From the NCBI GenBank assembly GCA_030040035.1, contig JASHUJ010000181.1, positions 1-23,110 of the forward strand: 23,110 nucleotides of DNA. Reading direction: 5' to 3'. Of the stretch, positions 1 through 6,709 are shown piece by piece (the first letter of the stretch is position 1; each line of letters starts with the position of its first letter). A model generated the notes under the pieces. It did not search any database, was not told the DNA's origin, and worked only from the letters and a program-made list of their open reading frames with translations. Origin of the DNA: Thermoplasmata archaeon (lineage in GTDB: Archaea; Thermoplasmatota; Thermoplasmata; Lutacidiplasmatales; UBA184). The translations under genes were made by a program, and so were the position numbers.

Positions 1-1
1 G

Positions 2-79
2 GAGGTCCGGATCGAAGCCAAGAACGGGGAGATCGCGCTGGCGCCCTCCGGCGCGCGGGGGGGCAACAAACCGGAATGA
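2..79 (+). CDS. 3' end of an unrecognised protein (partial)
   Basis: An open frame enters from the left edge and ends at a TGA at 77-79. It encodes about 25 residues, beginning EVRIEAKNGE and ending GGNKPE. The TGA overlaps the ATG of the next gene (ATGA at 76-79), the usual sign of translational coupling within an operon. The visible tail is hydrophilic with a Gly/Arg-rich end. It is too short to assign a family, and no function is proposed. The coupling suggests co-expression with the SelB/EF-Tu-like protein downstream. Confidence 0.6.
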   Translation, partial: EVRIEAKNGEIALAPSGARGGNKPE

Positions 80-1014
80 CGCGGGGAGTCACGGTCGCCG
101 TGGTCGGCGCCCCGGACGTCGCGAAGGAGCTCGGCAAGAAGGGGACGACCTCCGACCTCACCCTGTTCAACTCGGTGCACGACGACGCCGCCATCACTGT
201 CGTCGAGCCGACGCAGTTCCCGGAGAAATTCCCGCCGCTGCTCGCGGCCCTCGCGATGGGGGATCACGTGCTCCTCGTCATCGCGGAGCTCACGCGACCG
301 GTCGCGGAAACGATCGCCACCGTCGAGCTCACGAGCGTGCCGACGACCGTCGTGATCGGTCCCACGGTGGGGGCCGAGGAGGTCGCCCGCGTGCTGAAGG
401 GGGGCCGGCTCGCCACCGCCCCGCAGGTCCCGCTCGATCCCCCCAAGCTCCGGGAGCTCGTGGACGGTCTCACCGCGACGCCCTCGGAGGGTCCGGTGCG
501 GGTCCCGATCGACCACGCGTTCCCCGTGAAGGGCGTCGGAGCGGTCGCCCTCGGGGTCGTGCGGCGCGGCGTATTGCGCGCGCACGAGAAGCTGCGGCTC
601 TATCCGACGCCCAAGTCCGTCGAGATACGATCGATCCAGGTGCACGACGTGGATCGCAAGGACGCCGCGGTCGGCGAACGGGTCGGGGTGGCGCTCAAGG
701 GCGTGGAAGCGGACGAGCTCTCGCGGGGGCAGACGCTGGCCCCGGAAGGCTCGCTCTCGGAAAGCCCGACGGTGGCCCTGGAGCACTTCGAGAAGTGCCG
801 GTACTACCGCGGGGACGCCGGCCCGGGCGCGCAGCTGCACCTCGCGCTCGGGCTCCAGTCCGTTCCGGCGGTCCTGGACGAGCTCAACGGAAGTACGGCC
901 CGGCTCACCGCCGACCGCCCGGTCGGCTTCGCCGCGGGGGACACCGCGTACCTGGTCGACCTCTCGGTGCCGGCCGGGCCGCGCATCTTCGCCCGCGGCG
1001 ACGTGCGCGCGTGA
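76..1014 (+). CDS. SelB/EF-Tu-like protein with degenerate GTPase domain
   Basis: This 312-residue protein resembles the N-terminal G domain plus domain II of SelB/EF-Tu translation factors. The P-loop position reads GAPDVAKE (residues 11-18). The second P-loop glycine is A and the Ser/Thr after Lys is E, so the GxxxxGK[ST] consensus is broken. No clear DxxG or NKxD motif is visible. The segment KKGTTSDLTLFN (21-32) matches my recollection of an archaeal EF-Tu-like family. Residues about 141-225 form an EF-Tu domain II-type beta barrel (VRVPIDHAF, then GVGAVALGVVRRG, then LSRGQTL). A further beta-rich segment follows. The protein is much shorter than true SelB and lacks its winged-helix tail. 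It probably binds a translation component without hydrolysing GTP (inference). Its start overlaps the upstream stop. Confidence 0.7.
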   Translation: MTRGVTVAVVGAPDVAKELGKKGTTSDLTLFNSVHDDAAITVVEPTQFPEKFPPLLAALAMGDHVLLVIAELTRPVAETIATVELTSVPTTVVIGPTVGAEEVARVLKGGRLATAPQVPLDPPKLRELVDGLTATPSEGPVRVPIDHAFPVKGVGAVALGVVRRGVLRAHEKLRLYPTPKSVEIRSIQVHDVDRKDAAVGERVGVALKGVEADELSRGQTLAPEGSLSESPTVALEHFEKCRYYRGDAGPGAQLHLALGLQSVPAVLDELNGSTARLTADRPVGFAAGDTAYLVDLSVPAGPRIFARGDVRA

Positions 1015-1030
1015 CGGCCGGAGCGCCGGG

Positions 1031-1879
1031 CTAGACCGCGTCGGAGAGCGGACGTCGGCCGACGATCACGAGCCGACGGGTCGTCCGGGTCCGTCGTCCG
1101 AGCGTGACGAGGTCGCCGTAGACGTCCTGCGTCCGCCAACCGGCGTCCCGCAATAGGCCCCGCAGCGTCCGTTCCGTCTGGACGTGTACCCGGACCTCGA
1201 CATCGAGCAGCCGCCGGCGGCGTCGACCGATGCGGTAGAACGTCCAGCGCGAGCGGATCTCGGACTTCGAGGGAACGTAGGTCCGAACCTCGCGGTGCTC
1301 GTGGGCCGGATCGAGCGTCACCGTGGCCTCCGACGCGAAGTGCCGCCGCACCCAATCGAAGTCGGCGGTCTCCCAGATGAGGAGCCCGCCCGGGCGTACG
1401 ACCCGACGGAGGTTGCGCAGCACGCGGACGTCCGCCGCGCGTCCCCGGTAGCCCAGCGAGGTGAACAGGCAGATCGCCGCGTCGAACGGAGGCTCGCCGA
1501 CCCGCCGGAGCGTTTCCGCCACCTGGGCGTAATCGGCGAGATAGAACCGTGCGGCCGCCGAGTCCAGTCCGTTCCTCCGCGCGGTGCGTTGCGCCTCGGC
1601 GAGGAATATCCGGGAAAGGTCGGTCCCGACCACCGAAAATCCGGCGCGGCCAAGGGGGATCACGTGACGACCGAGACCGCAGGCGAAATCGAGGACCCGG
1701 GCGGGGGGGCGGATCCCGGCCCGTCGAAGGATCCGGCCGACCCCCGCGGCCTCGCGTTGGCCGAGCGCCTCCCGGGCCCGGAGATACGGAGCGAAAATCT
1801 GGGGATGCCGGACGAAGAGCGTGGTGGGCCAGTCCACCGCGCGTCGCCCCGGCCGGGAGAGTGCAGCGGCCTGCCTCAT
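1031..1879 (-). CDS. SAM-dependent class I methyltransferase
   Basis: A 282-residue protein with a Rossmann-fold methyltransferase core. Motif I is VLDFACGLGRHV (residues 62-73). The acidic end of strand 2 is VVGTDLS (83-89), an acidic D-Y pair follows strand 3 (LADYAQV), and the post-motif region is VVRPGGLLIWE (160-170). The substrate cannot be read from sequence. The GLGRH variant of motif I occurs in small-molecule and tRNA/ubiquinone-type methyltransferases. The C-terminus is Arg-rich. The ATG at 1879 lies 20 bases after the stop of PAN, so the two are probably cotranscribed. Longer in-frame starts would run into PAN and were rejected. Its 3' end faces the SelB-like gene across 16 bases. 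Confidence 0.8.
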   Translation of the reverse strand: MRQAAALSRPGRRAVDWPTTLFVRHPQIFAPYLRAREALGQREAAGVGRILRRAGIRPPARVLDFACGLGRHVIPLGRAGFSVVGTDLSRIFLAEAQRTARRNGLDSAAARFYLADYAQVAETLRRVGEPPFDAAICLFTSLGYRGRAADVRVLRNLRRVVRPGGLLIWETADFDWVRRHFASEATVTLDPAHEHREVRTYVPSKSEIRSRWTFYRIGRRRRRLLDVEVRVHVQTERTLRGLLRDAGWRTQDVYGDLVTLGRRTRTTRRLVIVGRRPLSDAV

Positions 1880-1899
1880 ACCGGACCGGCCGAACGCGC

Positions 1900-3105
1900 T
1901 CAGGCGAACATCGTGACCGATTCCTTGCGGAGCTCCTCTTCCCCGACGACCTTCTCGATCGCGCGGTCGAAGTCCGCCGTGGTCACGCTGTCCCGCTCTT
2001 CCCGGATCGCCCACATACCGGCCTCGGTGCAGATCGCCCGAATGTCGGCTCCGGTCGCTCCATCGCACCGGCCGGCGAGCTGTTCGAAGTCGACGGGCTC
2101 GTGGATGGCCATCCCGCGCGTGTGGATGCGGAAGATCTCGGCCCGGCCCTGGTAGGTCGGCACCGGGATCTCGATGATCCGGTCGAAGCGGCCGGGCCGC
2201 AGGAGCGCATCGTCGAGGATGTCGGGACGATTGGTCGCCGCGATGATCTTGACGTTCGAGAGCGGCTCGAACCCGTCCATCTCGGCGAGGAGCTGCATGA
2301 GCGTCCGCTGGACCTCCCGGTCCCCGCTGGTCGCGACCTCGAGGCGCTTGGCGCCGATCGAATCGACCTCATCGATGAAAATGATCGTCGGGGCCTTCTC
2401 GCGGGCGAGTTGGAACAATTCGCGCACGAGCCGGGCGCCCTCGCCGATGTACTTCTGCACGAGCTCGCTCCCGACGAGCCGGACGAACGTCGCGTTCGTG
2501 TGGTGCGCGACCGCCTTCGCGATCAGCGTCTTCCCGGTTCCCGGCGAGCCGATCAGGAGCACCCCCTTCGGCGGATCGACGCCGACCTTCTTGTACAGAT
2601 CCGAGCGGAGGAGCGGATACTCGACGGCTTCGCGGATCTCGCGGATCTGGTCGGTCAGACCGCCGATGTCGCTGTAGGCGACGTTCGGCTTGTCGACGAT
2701 CTCGCTCGCGGTCACCAGCGGATCGAGCGAGGCCGGCAGGACGCCCATCACCGCGAGGGTCTGCTTGTTGAGGGCCACGCGGCTGCCGACCGTGATCTTC
2801 CCGTGCTCGACCGTCTCGGCCGAGTTGACGACAAAGTCCGGGCCGGTCGAGGACTTGACAATGACGCGACCGTCGGTCAGCACGTCGCGCACGCTCCCGA
2901 CGATCAGTGGCGGGTAGCGGAGCCGGTCGAGCTCCGTCTTGAGCCGCTTGACCTCCCGCTGGAGCCGGAGGATCTCCGCCTCCATGTAGTGCCGCTCGCT
3001 CTCGACCCGCTTGATCGCCTCCGCGAGCTGCGTGTTCCGCAGCTCGAGGAAATTCACTCGGTCGAACGCGTCGTGCTGAGTGGTGGCCCCGTCAGCGTCG
3101 CTCAT
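1900..3105 (-). CDS. pan: proteasome-activating nucleotidase PAN (AAA+ ATPase)
   Basis: A 401-residue hexameric AAA+ unfoldase that feeds substrates to the 20S proteasome in the cytosol. Visible parts in order: an N-terminal coiled coil (about 17-63), an OB-fold segment (about 66-125), Walker A GSPGTGKT (186-193), the aromatic pore loop KYIG (218-221), Walker B IIFIDEVD (241-248), sensor AATNRPD (289-295) and arginine fingers RPGRFDR (303-309). Length and order match archaeal PAN. The C-terminus is MFA, not the textbook hydrophobic-Tyr-X motif that opens the proteasome gate; Phe replaces Tyr. The ATG at 3105 is the first that gives a complete coiled coil. It is divergent from pantoate kinase and probably forms an operon with the methyltransferase. 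No proteasome subunit gene is in the window. Confidence 0.96.
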   Translation of the reverse strand: MSDADGATTQHDAFDRVNFLELRNTQLAEAIKRVESERHYMEAEILRLQREVKRLKTELDRLRYPPLIVGSVRDVLTDGRVIVKSSTGPDFVVNSAETVEHGKITVGSRVALNKQTLAVMGVLPASLDPLVTASEIVDKPNVAYSDIGGLTDQIREIREAVEYPLLRSDLYKKVGVDPPKGVLLIGSPGTGKTLIAKAVAHHTNATFVRLVGSELVQKYIGEGARLVRELFQLAREKAPTIIFIDEVDSIGAKRLEVATSGDREVQRTLMQLLAEMDGFEPLSNVKIIAATNRPDILDDALLRPGRFDRIIEIPVPTYQGRAEIFRIHTRGMAIHEPVDFEQLAGRCDGATGADIRAICTEAGMWAIREERDSVTTADFDRAIEKVVGEEELRKESVTMFA

Positions 3106-3161
3106 GTTCCCCGGTACGGAAAGTCCCCGGCACTGGTGGACGTCAATCTAACACATAGCCG

Positions 3162-3169
3162 CTTATAAG
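3162..3169. promoter_or_regulatory. palindromic TATA box between pan and pantoate kinase
   Basis: CTTATAAG is an 8-bp palindrome in the 96-base divergent spacer. Its centre is 36 bp from the kinase ATG (3202) and 60 bp from the pan ATG (3105). This predicts a leader of about 10 bases for the kinase and about 35 for pan. Because the box is symmetric it could serve either strand. A weaker box in TCTAACACAT near 3148 could also serve pan. Confidence 0.55.
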
Positions 3170-3201
3170 AAATCAACCTTCGAGGGCCCGGCGACGATCG
3201 A

Positions 3202-4155
3202 ATGGACGGTGGACGCGGGCGCCGCGCGGTCGCCACCGCCCCGACGCATGTGACGGGCTTCTTCGCCCCGGCCCTCGCGGCCCGCGATCCTCGGGGACGT
3301 GGATCGATCGGAGCGGGCGTCGTGCTGGCCGCGTCGGTCCGGGCGGTCGCCCGCTTCGAGCCGGGTGGGCGCCGGACCGTACGGGTGACGAGCGACGTCG
3401 ACCGACGCCTCGAGATTTCGGAGGAGGCGGCCCGCCGCATCGCCGGCGATCGTCGAGGACGGCTCGAGATCCATCTCGACCACCCGCTGCCGCTCGGCCA
3501 AGGATTCGGAACCAGCGCGGCGGGCGCGACGGCCACCGCCTTGGCGGCCGCGCGTCTCCTCGGCCGGAGCCGTGCCCGCGCGATCCAAACCGCCCACCTC
3601 GCCGACCTCTTCGGCCGAGGGGGCCTCGGCGGGGTGGCGGCGATCCTCGGCGGCGGTCTCGAAATCCGGGAGCATCCGGGTATCCCCCCGTTCGGTCACG
3701 TCGCCCACGTGCCGAGCGAGGGCCCGCTCGTCATCGGGATCGTCGGACCCCCGCTGCCCTCGCCCGCGATCCTGAGGAACCGGCGCTTCCTCGAACGACT
3801 CGACGAGGTGCCCGAGTACGTCGATCGTCTTCGCAGCCGGCCGAGCCTCGAGGAGTTCTTTCGACTGAGCGAATCGTTCACGGACCGCGTTGGCCTCGCC
3901 TCCCCCGCGCTCCGCGCGACGATCCGGTCCGTGCGACGCCGCGGGGCTTGGGCGGCCCAGGCGATGTTCGGCGAGAGCTTCTTCGCGCGCCCGCGTAGTC
4001 CGGCGGCGCGCCGCGCGATCCTGCGGTGGCTCGAGAGACGGGCGGTGCGCGCAGTCGAGATCGAGATCGCCGGCTCGGGCGCCCGCGCGCGCGCGCTCGC
4101 CGATCGAACCGCGCCGGGGCGCGGCCGGCGGGCCCGAACGGAGCAAGCCTTTTAG
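3202..4155 (+). CDS. archaeal pantoate kinase (GHMP family)
   Basis: A 317-residue GHMP-superfamily kinase. It should phosphorylate pantoate to 4-phosphopantoate, the step that with phosphopantothenate synthetase replaces bacterial PanC/CoaA in archaeal CoA synthesis. The N-terminal THVTGFFAP (15-23) and GSIGAGVVL (34-42) are typical of the archaeal enzyme. The GHMP ATP-binding loop is PLPLGQGFGTSAAG (95-108). A late AMFGESFF segment (254-261) corresponds to the third GHMP motif. The C-terminus is Arg/Ala-rich, including an alternating CG run at DNA level near 4084-4096. Its TAG stop lies inside the presumed TATA box of the L10e gene. The assignment over other GHMP kinases rests on the TGFFAP motif and archaeal context. 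Confidence 0.85.
   Translation: MDGGRGRRAVATAPTHVTGFFAPALAARDPRGRGSIGAGVVLAASVRAVARFEPGGRRTVRVTSDVDRRLEISEEAARRIAGDRRGRLEIHLDHPLPLGQGFGTSAAGATATALAAARLLGRSRARAIQTAHLADLFGRGGLGGVAAILGGGLEIREHPGIPPFGHVAHVPSEGPLVIGIVGPPLPSPAILRNRRFLERLDEVPEYVDRLRSRPSLEEFFRLSESFTDRVGLASPALRATIRSVRRRGAWAAQAMFGESFFARPRSPAARRAILRWLERRAVRAVEIEIAGSGARARALADRTAPGRGRRARTEQAF
4150..4155 (+). promoter_or_regulatory. TATA-like box for rpl10e, overlapping the upstream stop codon
   Basis: TTTTAG is centred about 28 bp before the ATG at 4181, the spacing expected for a leaderless or near-leaderless archaeal transcript. The final TAG is also the stop codon of pantoate kinase, so stop codon and promoter share bases. Read-through from the kinase gene is equally possible. 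Confidence 0.4.
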
Positions 4156-4180
4156 CGGGAGGGCCGTCTCGCGCCCGCCC

Positions 4181-4687
4181 ATGACGCGCAAGCCGGCCCG
4201 GATGTACCGCAAGGTCGAGGGCCAGATCTACACCCGGCGCGAGTACATGGGGGGCGTCCCGAACTGCCGCATCACGCAGTTCGACACCGGCAACCTACGG
4301 GGCGAGTTCCCGGTGAGCCTCACGCTCGACACGGAGGAGGCCGCCCAGGTACGGGACATCGCGCTGGAGGCGGCGCGCGTCAGCGCGGTTCGGGTCCTGG
4401 AGAAGGCAGCCCCGAACGAGTTCCACCTCAAGGTCCGCCGCTATCCGCACCAGATCCTGCGCGAGCACAAGATGGCGATGGGCGCCGGGGCGGACCGTAT
4501 CTCCGACGGGATGCGCCGCGCGTTCGGCAAACCCGTCGGTCACGCGGTGCGCGCGCAGATCGGCACCGCGCTCCTGACGGTCCACACGACGGAAGCCCAC
4601 CTCGCGGATGCCCGCGAGGCACTGCGCAAGGCGGCCCACAAGCTGCCGGTTCCGACCCGCGTCACGCTCGGTCGGGCGCCGGAGTAG
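4181..4687 (+). CDS. rpl10e: 50S ribosomal protein L10e (uL16)
   Basis: A 168-residue archaeal/eukaryotic-type L10e, equivalent to bacterial L16, which sits near the central protuberance and helps position tRNA on the large subunit. Recognisable segments are the N-terminal TRKPARMYRK, then EYMGGVPNCRI (21-31), FDTGN (34-38), FHLKVRRYPHQILREHK (81-97), then GADRISDGMRRAFGKPVG (103-120). Length is normal for the family. The ATG was chosen because the family starts at this point and a TATA-like box lies about 28 bp upstream. It follows pantoate kinase after 25 bases. Its last 26 bases overlap the 3' end of the convergent universal stress gene. Confidence 0.95.
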   Translation: MTRKPARMYRKVEGQIYTRREYMGGVPNCRITQFDTGNLRGEFPVSLTLDTEEAAQVRDIALEAARVSAVRVLEKAAPNEFHLKVRRYPHQILREHKMAMGAGADRISDGMRRAFGKPVGHAVRAQIGTALLTVHTTEAHLADAREALRKAAHKLPVPTRVTLGRAPE

Positions 4688-5135
4688 GCGTCGAGCGCAC
4701 CACGAGCACCGGACAGGGTGCGTGCGTCACCATCGCCGTCGAGACGCTACCGAGAAGGATCCGCCGGGCGGCCGACCGTCCGCGGGAGCCGAGCACGAGG
4801 AGGTCCGTCGGGTGCTGTTCGAGGTGGGCGAGCAGCTCGTCCACGACGACGCCTTCCTCGCAGAGACCCGTGACACCCGACACGCCCGAGGCTTCGGCCT
4901 GATGGACCGCCGATTCGACGATCTCCCGGTACCGCGGGAACTCGCCCTCGGGGAGCGACGCGGGCACGTACGGGTCCGTCGAGGGGACGTACACCGGGAC
5001 GACCGGCGCGACCGCCAGGACGACCAGCTGGGAGGCGTAGTGCTTCGCGAGATCGATCGCCGTATCGAGGGCCACCGCCCCGTGCGGCGACCCATCGATC
5101 GCGACCGTGATCCGTCGGAATCGGCCGTCGGTCAT
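4662..5135 (-). CDS. universal stress protein (UspA family, ATP-binding type)
   Basis: A 157-residue single-domain UspA protein, a cytosolic nucleotide-binding stress protein. The N-terminal strand RRITVAIDGSP (7-17) and the C-terminal loop GSRGRSAARRILLGS (116-130) fit the ATP-binding pattern G-x2-G-x9-G-S. The following THAPCPVLVVR (137-147) is the standard last strand. An in-frame ATG at 5183 exists, but the ATG at 5135 places the family core directly after the start and has a weak TATA-like stretch (minus-strand TTGTACGTA) about 25 bp upstream. The last ten residues (TPTPAPDRA region) lie antisense to the end of rpl10e. Confidence 0.9.
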   Translation of the reverse strand: MTDGRFRRITVAIDGSPHGAVALDTAIDLAKHYASQLVVLAVAPVVPVYVPSTDPYVPASLPEGEFPRYREIVESAVHQAEASGVSGVTGLCEEGVVVDELLAHLEQHPTDLLVLGSRGRSAARRILLGSVSTAMVTHAPCPVLVVRSTPTPAPDRA

Positions 5136-5220
5136 CGGGCGCGGCAGGCCCCCTACGTACAAGCAGGTTTCGTCGCGCAGCACCGGTGGGTTACACTTCT
5201 GGCGCCGCCCACCACAACTG

Positions 5221-5226
5221 TTTTTA
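5221..5226 (+). promoter_or_regulatory. TATA-like box for the zinc-ribbon gene
   Basis: TTTTTA stands out in an otherwise GC-rich 119-base divergent spacer. It is centred about 31 bp before the GTG at 5255 and predicts a transcription start near 5249. It helped in choosing the GTG start over a TTG at 5240. Confidence 0.4.
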
Positions 5227-5254
5227 CGGCCCCCCCGCCTTGAGAGACAGTCGG

Positions 5255-5836
5255 GTGTTTCGCGTGGCCCCCATCTGCTCCAATTGTGGCGCGTCGGACT
5301 TCGTCTGGGCGAACGATCTCAAGACCGGGACGCTCGGAAGCGGGGGACTTTCGTTGCGTTCCCGAGGCGAACTCGCCCTGGGAACGCGGATCTGCCGCAA
5401 GTGCGGGCACGCCGACCTCTTCTTGAAGGACCCGGCCATTCTCAACATGCCGCACACGTGGCGGCCGGGAGAGTTCGTCCCGATCGCCCCCTCGCCGGCG
5501 ACGCCGGCGCCGCATCACCCCGGGAACCCGGGCCACAGCCCCCCGCTGAGTCCCACTCCCTCTCCTTCCCCGTCCACTCTTCCTCCGGCGTCACCGCCGC
5601 CCGTCGCACCGCCGCCCGAACCGGCTCCGCCTTCGCGGGCGTCCTCGTCGTCCCCGTCTCCCGACGCTGCGCCGCCGGCCGGCTCGCCCACCCCGGCGTC
5701 GACCGCGTCGGAGAGCGCTCCGAGTTCGACGGGCGAAGCTTCGAGCGATGAGGCGAGCTCCGCCTCCGCGACGCCCAAGCGTACGTCCCGACGCCGCACG
5801 AAACCAAAGTCCGACGACCCGCCATCGGACCCCTGA
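5255..5836 (+). CDS. zinc-ribbon protein with long Pro/Ser-rich disordered tail
   Basis: A 193-residue protein from the chosen GTG; a TTG at 5240 or a GTG at 5264 are alternatives. Residues 8-11 (CSNC) and 47-50 (CRKC) form a two-knuckle zinc ribbon, the second followed by GHADLFL. The remaining roughly 120 residues are low complexity: first Pro/Ser/Ala-rich with repeats such as SPTPSPSPS, then Glu/Ser-rich, ending with a basic patch KRTSRRRTKPK and an acidic end. No membrane segment or known enzyme domain is visible. Zinc ribbon plus disordered tail suggests a nucleic-acid- or protein-binding adaptor, but no function can be assigned. The initiator tRNA gene follows on the other strand. Confidence 0.75.
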   Translation: MFRVAPICSNCGASDFVWANDLKTGTLGSGGLSLRSRGELALGTRICRKCGHADLFLKDPAILNMPHTWRPGEFVPIAPSPATPAPHHPGNPGHSPPLSPTPSPSPSTLPPASPPPVAPPPEPAPPSRASSSSPSPDAAPPAGSPTPASTASESAPSSTGEASSDEASSASATPKRTSRRRTKPKSDDPPSDP

Positions 5837-5924
5837 GCCGCGTTCGGGCGTCTTGTCCGGGGCGTCGGCACGCCCCTCGATCTCGTCGCGGGGAACGTCT
5901 CACGCGCCGAATCCACGCGAAGGA

Positions 5925-6027
5925 TAGCGGGGCATGGATTTGAACCATGGATCTACGGGTTATGAGCCCGTCGGGATTTCAGGACGGTCGGTTCGGCCGA
6001 CCGTTTTCCTGACTACCCTACCCCGCT
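5925..6027 (-). tRNA. initiator tRNA-Met (CAT) with a 28-nt D-loop intron
   Basis: The minus strand gives a 7-bp acceptor AGCGGGG/CCCCGCT with an A1-U72 pair, the mark of archaeal and eukaryotic initiators. The anticodon stem-loop is ACGGG-CTCATAA-CCCGT with three G-C pairs next to the loop, also initiator-specific. The anticodon CAT is at 5962-5964. The variable loop is AGATC and the T-arm CATGG-TTCAAAT-CCATG. The discriminator is A at 5925 and CCA is not encoded. The D-arm is interrupted by 28 extra bases (5978-6005). Removing them yields GGGTAGTCAGGAAATCCC, the same length as ordinary archaeal initiator D-arms. A TATA box lies 27 bp before the 5' end. Confidence 0.93.
5978..6005 (-). other. 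tRNA intron in the D-loop (bulge-helix type)
   Basis: The splice region forms a 4-bp helix CAGG/CCTG (6008-6011 with 5980-5983), a 3-nt AAA bulge at 6005-6007, then an 8-bp intron helix ACGGTCGG/CCGACCGT with loop CCGAA (5992-5996). A second AAA follows the central helix on the other strand (5977-5979). Cuts after the second base of each AAA would release 28 nt. The A runs make the exact border ambiguous, but every option gives the same mature tRNA. The exon-side helix is weak, so this is a relaxed bulge-helix-bulge. The predicted junction lies between about positions 20a and 21 of the tRNA. Confidence 0.85.
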
Positions 6028-6050
6028 GCGCCGCGAGCAGGAGGACGGGC

Positions 6051-6057
6051 TATTTAT
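6051..6057 (-). promoter_or_regulatory. TATA box of the initiator tRNA gene
   Basis: The plus strand reads TATTTAT, which is ATAAATA on the transcribed strand. Its centre is 27 bp upstream of the tRNA 5' end at 6027, the expected distance for TBP/TFB-directed initiation at or next to the first base of the tRNA. The same heptamer occurs at 16847-16853. Confidence 0.8.
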
Positions 6058-6114
6058 GGCCTCGGCAGTCAACGGGGCCGGGCGACCGTGCGTTCCGCCG
6101 TCGGAGGGACGCCC

Positions 6115-6390
6115 TCACCGAAGGATCTCGAACGAGACCCGGCCGGGGTCGACCGGAGCCGATGCGACGCGCTCGACCGAACGCGGGAGGCTGACGCCCC
6201 TCGGTCCGCGGATGTCACGCAGGAAACTTTCGAGCGCGTCGACCGGTCCCTGCGCATCGATGAAGACCGTCCCGTCGCTCCGGTTCTCCACGCTCCCGAC
6301 GATGCCCATCCGGCGGGCGGATTCGGCGACGCGCGCGCGATAGTTCACGCCCTGCACGCGTCCCGTCGCTACGCAATGCCAACGCTCCAT
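6115..6390 (-). CDS. acyP: acylphosphatase
   Basis: A 91-residue acylphosphatase, which hydrolyses carboxyl-phosphate bonds such as acetyl phosphate or carbamoyl phosphate in the cytosol. The signature GRVQGVNYRARV (10-21) holds the catalytic Arg (R18) in the phosphate loop. The catalytic Asn lies in SVENRSDGTV (N37). Length is normal for the family. The ATG at 6390 gives the standard short strand before the loop. It is divergent from the YHS-copper ATPase unit and lies 87 bases upstream of the initiator tRNA on the same strand. A link to the aspartyl-phosphate of the neighbouring P-type ATPase is conceivable but unsupported by sequence. Confidence 0.93.
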   Translation of the reverse strand: MERWHCVATGRVQGVNYRARVAESARRMGIVGSVENRSDGTVFIDAQGPVDALESFLRDIRGPRGVSLPRSVERVASAPVDPGRVSFEILR

Positions 6391-6539
6391 CGATTTCCCT
6401 CGACGCCGATTTCGCCCGGACGTTTCTTCCTTCCGCCGGGCGGACGGGCTCGCCACCGCGGGGCCGACCGCCGCGCCCCCGCGCCGGGACGAGCAGACCT
6501 CAAATCGCCGTGGGGGGTCGCGGCCTCGAGGGCAGATCG

Positions 6540-6683
6540 ATGACGAGCGCGAAGGACCCCATCTGCGGCATGACGGTCGACACCGCGACCGCGGCGGCCC
6601 ACGGGACGTACGACGGCCAGCCGGTCTACTTCTGCTCGGTGGCCTGCCAGACGGCCTACGAGTCGCGTCGCGCGCAGCGCTAA
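6540..6683 (+). CDS. small YHS-domain metal-binding protein
   Basis: A 47-residue protein that is a single YHS domain: DPICGMTVD (6-14), a Tyr-containing strand, then VYFCSVACQTAYE (29-41). The Cys residues of CGM and FCSxxC are the likely metal ligands; YHS domains are associated with copper and other soft metals. The gene ends 26 bases before the copper ATPase, whose N-terminus carries a second copy of the same domain, so the two probably form an operon. It may act as a small copper carrier or sensor (inference). It has the same codon character as its neighbours. Confidence 0.85.
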   Translation: MTSAKDPICGMTVDTATAAAHGTYDGQPVYFCSVACQTAYESRRAQR

Positions 6684-6709
6684 GCGTTCCGCGCGCTCGC
6701 CGGGGCGGC

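Noticed and set aside
4081..4097. Alternating CG run, considered as a Z-DNA or slippage element
   Set aside because: It encodes Ala-Arg repeats within pantoate kinase and fits the local codon bias; nothing indicates a separate function.
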